Positions 17,101 to 20,035 of a stretch of 20,035 nucleotides of DNA are shown here, piece by piece. The stretch is from the IMG/VR virus record IMGVR_UViG_3300034167_000016, positions 1 through 20,035 of that record; one strand, 5' to 3'. The translations under genes and the position numbers were made by a program. Each line of letters opens with the position of its first letter. Positions within the stretch are counted from its first letter, which is position 1. The DNA is from a virus. The notes under the pieces were generated by a model. The model had not been told where the DNA came from. It was given only the letters and a program-made list of their open reading frames with translations, and did no database searches.

Positions 17101-17139
17101 AAATCTGCTGCAGAGAATCGTAAATGGGGTGGACAATAA
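14107..17139 (+). CDS. Large internal virion (ejection) protein, gp16-like position
   Basis: 1010 residues, the last plus-strand gene. The N-terminus carries repeated SQW/TW-[NK]-V motifs at Trp5, Trp32 and Trp213, with Pro-rich linkers. A hydrophobic helical segment lies at about 49-80 (GVGGEALAAANLIAETPQFI) and another at about 160-180 (AAMIVGIPGVGKV). Residues about 270-390 form a highly charged coiled coil (RQLEKEIKGVHQEN, KKRIETLELEIEKEKQKYKQ). The C-terminal third is helical with a hydrophobic segment near 840-865 (ALATAIAIGAVYPLLDSFAQ), and the end is basic and Glu-rich. T7 gp16 has a similar place and makes the inner-membrane part of the ejection channel. Unlike T7 gp16 I see no lytic transglycosylase motif. 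A lysozyme-free ejection protein is the best reading. Confidence 0.68.
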   Translation: MANTWNVVSQSPVEENLVGVAPEITVTPTSQWNVVKEEPAQPETNIVKGVGGEALAAANLIAETPQFIGSAINTFLDATYQGFESSLKGAPRIDWGKARENANSSVRMLNFEDEFKSFADAIGLGSEYENSKINQGLQTLGEKIDWVAEKGETNFGIPKEGTKLVIDAAMIVGIPGVGKVKDVVYDKLTTPSAKEQIKYETTTKADLGYTSQWKVDPKKTASEQLNKEIVGELTVPKSATSSKELADSLYTLTDIKKADETIVAQLEREFNKLGINPALKEKFRRYTEQTALGNEQISSNIRQLEKEIKGVHQENAAYFQDSNLRSAVNPNGTTLWKDFGFKKEVLDNKKRIETLELEIEKEKQKYKQREELTLEEQQMYNQTVGPQLAKITDLNRYLHDEGLVPKIELDPTKVGGYAPRYGMPEKKSAWQYIKDKLAGDKYGLNQDFATALLPSAAKERAIFAHEFPDGTRNIVSFKGNSIVKWEKGTPKQYMQRAGEELKAGDKLGRGTLKEATLDEIELNTPYRYSRNLSAVTGTRLTELRDLARVNEWIKQFKNSDYFKEVAHEIKPGVNAPQGFVRPENLEKFPQLNNYVFEPRVAEILSDFNKTWQPNFLTEASNGLVKNMMLNPLPHMHNELVHWFINRGASGILTPKGILQFAETLPKAVMEVMDRGPMFREIMRQGGSVMSANVRNNALLDKAFKENLTLTSKDPKFVEYAKRLGRSPLDLYEGISKFSNKSMWTVRDILYTQLVMETMTKGKVDLPTAIKSVERHMPSYRLPSRVGEKILGAQVSRMTAKMLQNPSFVIFARYKHGMLSSLLNTSKDLLMLDPKVKKSKQFKEGTDAALATAIAIGAVYPLLDSFAQALTGDQDSKVRRAGVLHLFDAVGEISASKKDPYSLLSAVITFNPTLQALFQLAANYELYNRRNIYNVEDDWDLIATDVGKYLLKTVPQAGETLRATSEFGGGFKQWLAKQFDVKTKTFEQKAREEDQVERRKSAAENRKWGGQ

Positions 17140-17143
17140 GAAA

Positions 17144-17161
17144 AAGCCCTTATGAGGGCTT
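17144..17161. terminator. Bidirectional intrinsic terminator between convergent operons
   Basis: AAGCCCT (17144-17150) pairs with AGGGCTT (17155-17161) around a TATG loop. On the minus strand the hairpin is followed by a clean T run (17145-17141, then C), a strong terminator for the reductase operon. On the plus strand it is followed by CTCTTT, a weaker tract, 4 bp after the stop of the last structural gene. It separates the two convergent transcripts. Confidence 0.85.
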
Positions 17162-17284
17162 CTCTTTAGATAGTACTAATCGTACTATTAGTAAGTCAAT
17201 AACTGTGTAGGTAAAGGCATCATCACTAAGGAACTCAATCCCTAGTGAAGCTCCACTAATTAAGCTTAGTTCATATTCTATCAT
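17150..17284 (-). CDS. 44-aa protein translationally coupled to the ribonucleotide reductase
   Basis: ATG at 17284-17282 overlaps the reductase stop TGA (17283-17281) as ATGA. The frame runs 44 codons to TAA at 17152-17150, filling almost the whole gap before the plus-strand genes. It reads MIEYELSLISGASLGIEFLS, then an Asp pair, FTYTVIDLLIVRLVL and a charged SKEKPS end. The alternating hydrophobic pattern predicts a small two- to three-strand beta unit rather than a membrane helix. I recall small proteins of this shape (a start like LSL.SG.S.GIEF and an end like ..DL.I.R..) in other aquatic phages, which supports a real gene. Its function is unknown. The TAA lies within the hairpin of the terminator, which links translation of this gene with the end of transcription. 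Confidence 0.75.
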   Translation of the reverse strand: MIEYELSLISGASLGIEFLSDDAFTYTVIDLLIVRLVLSKEKPS

Positions 17285-19164
17285 ATTTCACATGCTCCTG
17301 CTGTACAAGCTAAGGTTTGTTGACCAGTAGTATTATCTTCCTGTTCTAGAAAATCAGCCCAATCTATACGACTAGGAGTCTTTGCTAGTTGTTCTTTATA
17401 CTCTTCTTCACTACAATCTTCATAAGGTGCTTGTTGATATGTGTGATTAGAGTATGGTAAGAAAGATACACCACTAATTTCGTCAAAGTGCTTCCATACC
17501 CATGATCCTACTTCAGGCCATTCATCATCTTTTACTGAAATAGTAACGCTAGGTTTATGTTCACACCAGTGTCTTTGGTATATTAACCAAATTTCTAACT
17601 GTTCAATAGCTGTCTTATCATTTCTAAGAATAGCATTTTTAGGTGCTTTCATAGGGAAACTAAAGACTGCTGTTGAATCAGGTCTAAATACTTCATCCTC
17701 TACAGATACTCCCATAGATTTTAAGTAGTCATAGATAGGATCTTTTTTATCCATGCGTATACGTCTAATGTAAAAATTATTGTGACGTGCGTGGATGCCA
17801 CTAGCGGAATCAACCAACTGTGACACAGTACCTGAAGGTTTAACGCAAGTAATAGAAGCAGAAGGTTGGATATCAAATTGCTTTGCATATTCCTCATTTG
17901 TCGTCCTAGAGACATCTCTTAACCTTTCTAACAGTTTAGGATCAGGATTGTTAGTAATCTTAGCATCCATGATACCTGTTAAACTAACTCCTAATAGTCT
18001 CTCTTCAGACGTATTCTTAAGCCACTCAGAAGATAGAAACTGAAAGTTAGTTAAGGTTGATTGGATAGTTCCAAGTATTGTTGCGAGCCTGACCTTCTTA
18101 GTAAGGGTAGATTCGGTATCATTTTCCCGTACAACCACTTCCGTAAGATTACAGAATTGTTTATCACGAAGGATAATCTCTGAGCATGGATTGGTTCCGT
18201 AACTGAGAGTAGGATCTCGTCTTCCCCACTTATTTGCTTGATTCTGAGCAGCAACACGATTAAAGATTCCTCGTTCACCTGATTTGGATTTAACCAAACT
18301 GAGCCACTCTTCCATGAAAGTTTCACTATCTGGTTTCTCCGTGTATGCCACTGAGTTATTTGCGAGTCCTCTATGTGAATTATCATTATACCATGCTCCT
18401 GTTTTAGCATCTCTCATACGTTTATCTGTAAGATTAGAAAGAGAAATAAGAGCAGATCTTCTAACACCACCAACTACTACAATCTCTCCAATCATACACA
18501 TAATATCATGTACTTCAATAGAGTTTAGTTTACGTCCTACTGCACCTTTAAATGTGTGTACTACAAACTCAAACAGTTTCTTTAAAGGTTCAGGACCACT
18601 AGCACGACCACCAAACACTTTAAGTCTAGCCCCAGCTGGTCTTACTCTACTGTAATCAAATGTAGGTATATCACCTTCCCAAAGGGATGATACTAGTTTC
18701 TTAAAGGCCTTAGCCCATCCTAGTTTACTATCTTCAACTACAATTACATCATCACATTGTTTTAATTCAGAAGGAATCTCTGGTAGTTTAGCAATCTCTT
18801 GACGTTCACAAGAGAAGCCAACCCCTGTACCGTTCATGAGTATATATAAAGCTTCACTAAAAGCACGTTTATTATTAACAGCAAGATAAGAACAATTATA
18901 AGCAGCGATGTTATCTCTTTCACAGGCCTCTCCAGCACTCATTAAAAGCCTCATAGAAGGCATTACTTCTAACTTTAAAACAGAATTGTGTAGTTCATCC
19001 CAAGTATTTGTATCTAATGTTACTTTAGTTTTAAGGTAATTAGTAAGACGTGTTACTGTTTCTTCCCATGTTTCTCTGCGATTTTTTTCAGGAATGTAAC
19101 GAGCATACCTGCTCATCGCAATTACTTCCTGGTAAACACTTGGTAAACTACTCATATGTATCAT
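17281..19164 (-). CDS. nrdJ: Adenosylcobalamin-dependent (class II) ribonucleoside-triphosphate reductase
   Basis: This enzyme reduces ribonucleotides to deoxyribonucleotides for phage DNA synthesis using a B12-generated thiyl radical. Landmarks match the monomeric Lactobacillus-type enzyme. Cys91 in YNCSYLAV is one of the redox pair. Asn325, Cys327 (radical) and Glu329 lie in NPCSEI, and Cys338, exactly 11 residues later, completes the pair. KPSGTVS is at 442-448. The C-terminal CTAGACEI has Cys620 and Cys625, the C-x4-C redox tail. No N-terminal ATP cone is seen. It is 627 residues, shorter than the ~740 of the bacterial enzyme, with the region between Cys91 and Cys327 reduced. The listed start, ATG 19164, overlaps the upstream gene by 17 bases; ATG 19155 (MSSLPSVYQ) and the later ATG before SRYARY are alternatives, and AGAGG is poorly spaced for each. 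A 44-aa gene is coupled at the stop. Confidence 0.92.
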   Translation of the reverse strand: MIHMSSLPSVYQEVIAMSRYARYIPEKNRRETWEETVTRLTNYLKTKVTLDTNTWDELHNSVLKLEVMPSMRLLMSAGEACERDNIAAYNCSYLAVNNKRAFSEALYILMNGTGVGFSCERQEIAKLPEIPSELKQCDDVIVVEDSKLGWAKAFKKLVSSLWEGDIPTFDYSRVRPAGARLKVFGGRASGPEPLKKLFEFVVHTFKGAVGRKLNSIEVHDIMCMIGEIVVVGGVRRSALISLSNLTDKRMRDAKTGAWYNDNSHRGLANNSVAYTEKPDSETFMEEWLSLVKSKSGERGIFNRVAAQNQANKWGRRDPTLSYGTNPCSEIILRDKQFCNLTEVVVRENDTESTLTKKVRLATILGTIQSTLTNFQFLSSEWLKNTSEERLLGVSLTGIMDAKITNNPDPKLLERLRDVSRTTNEEYAKQFDIQPSASITCVKPSGTVSQLVDSASGIHARHNNFYIRRIRMDKKDPIYDYLKSMGVSVEDEVFRPDSTAVFSFPMKAPKNAILRNDKTAIEQLEIWLIYQRHWCEHKPSVTISVKDDEWPEVGSWVWKHFDEISGVSFLPYSNHTYQQAPYEDCSEEEYKEQLAKTPSRIDWADFLEQEDNTTGQQTLACTAGACEI

Positions 19165-19333
19165 AATCCTCTAGTTCGTTGTTTATTTCTTTTGACAACC
19201 TGTCAAAGTTGTCTTCTATTTTGTCTTGAAAAGAATCAACTATCTCTTCTGATGTAAGATTAAGTAGTTCCATTAACGTTATTTCGTCTAACTTCTTTAA
19301 ATCTTCACACAGTTCGTAGAATGTTCTATTCAT
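19148..19333 (-). CDS. Small acidic hypothetical protein (61 aa)
   Basis: ATG 19333 begins two bases after the stop of the 60-aa gene upstream. The protein is acidic and helical: YELCEDLKKLDEITLMELLN, LTSEEIVDSFQDKIEDNFDR, LSKEINNELEDYDTYE. The pattern of an LxELLxLTSEEIVDxFQDxIExN helix is a form I recall from small early proteins of aquatic and T7-like phages, without a known function. It could act by protein-protein contact, for example by binding a host or replication factor. The last 17 bases overlap the reductase start at ATG 19164, and the frame ends in GATTATGATACATATGAGTAG, which contains two candidate reductase starts. No membrane segment or metal motif. Confidence 0.72.
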   Translation of the reverse strand: MNRTFYELCEDLKKLDEITLMELLNLTSEEIVDSFQDKIEDNFDRLSKEINNELEDYDTYE

Positions 19334-19335
19334 GC

Positions 19336-19518
19336 TTAGCTTTCTGATGACCGACCATTGTTATTATGTTTTGGCATGGACAATTGGTCCATATCCTCCA
19401 CTGTTAGTTTCTGTTCTCTTATTTTCTTTCCGAAGATTCGATCCCAATTCTCTTCTCCATCCTTGGATAAAGGCTTTGATACGAGACTGTCTCCTGTTAC
19501 ATCGTTCTTTGTTGCCAC
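19336..19518 (-). CDS. Small hypothetical protein (60 aa), GTG start inside the DUF3310 frame
   Basis: GTG 19518 has a perfect AAGGAG (19531-19526) seven bases upstream. The protein reads MATKNDVTGDSLVSKPLSKD, then GEENWDRIFGKK and a Lys/Glu-rich end. The VTGDSLVSKP and NWDRIFGKK blocks are a recurring small-phage-protein pattern, so this frame looks genuine. It overlaps the 3' part of the DUF3310 gene by 155 bases in another frame. Its stop lies two bases before the next ATG. The function is unknown; it is probably soluble and helical at the end. It is a member of the minus-strand nucleotide/early operon. Confidence 0.8.
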   Translation of the reverse strand: MATKNDVTGDSLVSKPLSKDGEENWDRIFGKKIREQKLTVEDMDQLSMPKHNNNGRSSES

Positions 19519-19717
19519 TTTCTAACTCCTTAAGTAGTTCAATATAATGAATAACCTTATCCAAGTCTTTCATTCCACCCTTGTCCCTCCATCTACAGAT
19601 GTATTTAATTACATTACCTTCAATGAAAGGGATATTGTTTTTATGAATAAATTCAGTGGGTTGTATTACAAACTTCTTGTAATGATTACCATCCACCTGT
19701 TTATTTAATGCATTCAT
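19364..19717 (-). CDS. DUF3310 protein (T7 gp1.7-like nucleotide kinase family)
   Basis: Residues about 1-66 are a complete DUF3310 domain: QVDGNHYKKFVIQPTEFIHK, NNIPFIEGNVIKYICRWRDK, GGMKDLDKVIHYIELLKELE. The GNHY, I.GNVIKYICRW and GG..DL.K..HYI blocks are diagnostic. T7 gp1.7, which contains this domain, is a nucleotide kinase, so a dNMP metabolism role beside the reductase is a natural inference. The ~50 residues after the domain are Arg/Lys/Asn-rich and read as the off-frame shadow of the 60-aa gene. The CGA at 19504-19502 is one transition from TGA, so a short ancestral end is possible. Transcription is from the consensus promoter just upstream, and the expected leader is only about 11 bases. 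Confidence 0.85.
   Translation of the reverse strand: MNALNKQVDGNHYKKFVIQPTEFIHKNNIPFIEGNVIKYICRWRDKGGMKDLDKVIHYIELLKELESGNKERCNRRQSRIKAFIQGWRRELGSNLRKENKRTETNSGGYGPIVHAKT
19526..19531 (-). promoter_or_regulatory. Strong ribosome-binding site for the GTG-start 60-aa gene
   Basis: AAGGAG on the minus strand, 7 bases before GTG 19518 and inside the DUF3310 coding frame. It decides the start of the 60-aa gene, since no ATG is available at that point. Confidence 0.85.
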
Positions 19718-19734
19718 ATTAATTTTGTCCTATT

Positions 19735-19763
19735 ATTATATCAAGTATCGTTGAATCTGTCAA
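19735..19763 (-). promoter_or_regulatory. Consensus sigma70 promoter with extended -10, minus strand
   Basis: Minus-strand TTGACA (19763-19758) and TATAAT (19740-19735) with a 17-bp spacer ending TGA, giving an extended -10. All 12 core positions are consensus. TTGACA begins immediately after the TAG stop of the 77-aa gene. It should drive the DUF3310 gene, the two small genes, the reductase and the 44-aa gene, with a start near 19728. Confidence 0.88.
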
Positions 19764-19997
19764 CTATAATCCTGGGTTTGCTTCAACTAATCTCTTAGCA
19801 TCATACTTTTTAATACCTTCATAATGTTTTGATTCATTTTCATTTTTATATAAAGGAGTTATAGTTACATTATGTTTCTGTGTTTTTAAATCTTTAAACC
19901 AAGATAGTTCTGTAGGTTCAAAGAAAGCAATCATCTTCCAAACTAATTGCCCTTTTGAATTTAGTTCTTCTACTAACCAAGCATCAGGTTTTATCAT
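19764..19997 (-). CDS. 77-aa hypothetical protein
   Basis: It begins MIKPDAWLVEELNSKGQLVW and has a central KMIAFFEPTELSWFKDLKTQ, a VTITPLYK strand and a Lys-rich end. The 'PDAWLVE...ITPLYK' layout is shared by many short uncharacterised phage proteins in my recollection. The start ATG lies in an ATGA overlap with the partial gene to the right, so translation is probably coupled, and no good ribosome-binding site is visible. Its TAG stop abuts the -35 box of the promoter for the next genes. No enzyme, membrane or metal motif is seen; the function is unknown. Confidence 0.7.
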   Translation of the reverse strand: MIKPDAWLVEELNSKGQLVWKMIAFFEPTELSWFKDLKTQKHNVTITPLYKNENESKHYEGIKKYDAKRLVEANPGL

Positions 19998-20035
19998 ATG
20001 TTTACCAACTTAACTGAACCTTTTTCTTTAAGGTT
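19994..20035 (-). CDS. 3' end of an unidentified minus-strand gene (partial)
   Basis: A frame from the right edge gives NLKEKGSVKLVNI and then TGA, which overlaps the ATG of the 77-aa gene (ATGA), the usual spacing in this operon. Only 13 codons are visible, so the product cannot be named. A second frame is also open to TAA for ten codons, so this is a guess supported by the overlap. Confidence 0.4.
   Translation of the reverse strand, partial: NLKEKGSVKLVNI

Noticed and set aside
17162-17280. tRNA or small regulatory RNA in the convergent gap
   Set aside because: No cloverleaf or extra hairpin beyond the terminator was found, and the interval is explained by the 44-aa coding frame.
18284-18655. 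123-residue plus-strand frame opposite the reductase
   Set aside because: It is antisense to the conserved reductase core (around KPVF..SGPEPL and the radical-site approach); no ribosome-binding site.
19191-19207. Operator-like dyad TTTGACA-acc-TGTCAAA just upstream of the reductase start
   Set aside because: Perfect 7-bp arms, but it is inside a likely coding frame; by a rough estimate about a dozen such short dyads are expected by chance in 20 kb of AT-rich DNA, and no second copy was seen.

Overview
The window is a contiguous piece of an AT-rich, densely packed tailed-phage genome, probably a short-tailed (podovirus-like) phage of an aquatic bacterium. The call rests on a T7-style set of virion genes: a scaffold-like C-terminus next to a major capsid protein, tail tubular A- and B-like proteins, and a run of large ejection-type proteins. 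Marine or freshwater phages of the HMO-2011 type come to mind, but that is a resemblance from memory, not a demonstrated relationship. No RNA polymerase, DNA polymerase, terminase, portal or integrase lies in the window.

Layout. 1-1199 (+): scaffold-like C-terminus, major capsid protein and a hairpin terminator. 1247-6341 (+): a small Lys/Glu-rich protein, an Ala/Ser/Thr-rich fibre, a large LamG/SPRY-like adhesin and a fibre-associated protein. 6344-7647 (+): lysis-type cassette with a coiled-coil/one-TM protein, an SprT-like metalloprotease, a three-TM-type holin and an M15 endolysin. 7660-8229 (+): three tiny, extremely basic genes. 8230-8258: a perfect sigma70 promoter. 8285-17139 (+): tail tubular A and B, a short collar-type fibre, a GNAT-like protein and three internal (ejection) proteins. 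17144-17161: bidirectional terminator. 17150-20035 (-): an opposing cluster read right to left: an unidentified 3' end, a 77-aa protein, a second perfect sigma70 promoter, a DUF3310 protein, two small proteins, a B12-dependent ribonucleotide reductase and a 44-aa protein translationally coupled to it.

How the genes work together. The plus strand is a late, structural and lysis operon with many stop/start overlaps (TAATG or ATGA), so translation is probably coupled. The minus strand is a nucleotide-metabolism/early-type operon. The two promoters share one design: TTGACA, 17-bp spacer, TATAAT, an extended -10 TGn, and a -35 box that begins directly after the TAG stop of the preceding gene. This suggests dependence on the host sigma70 RNA polymerase. 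The most interesting points are this promoter pair, the near-leaderless start of the minus operon, the 155-bp two-frame overlap at the DUF3310 gene, the ATGA-coupled 44-aa gene whose stop codon lies inside the terminator hairpin, and the run of tiny basic proteins. No stretch over 300 bp lacks a gene, and I see no tRNA, CRISPR array or insertion sequence. I did not find a clear new defence or anti-defence system.
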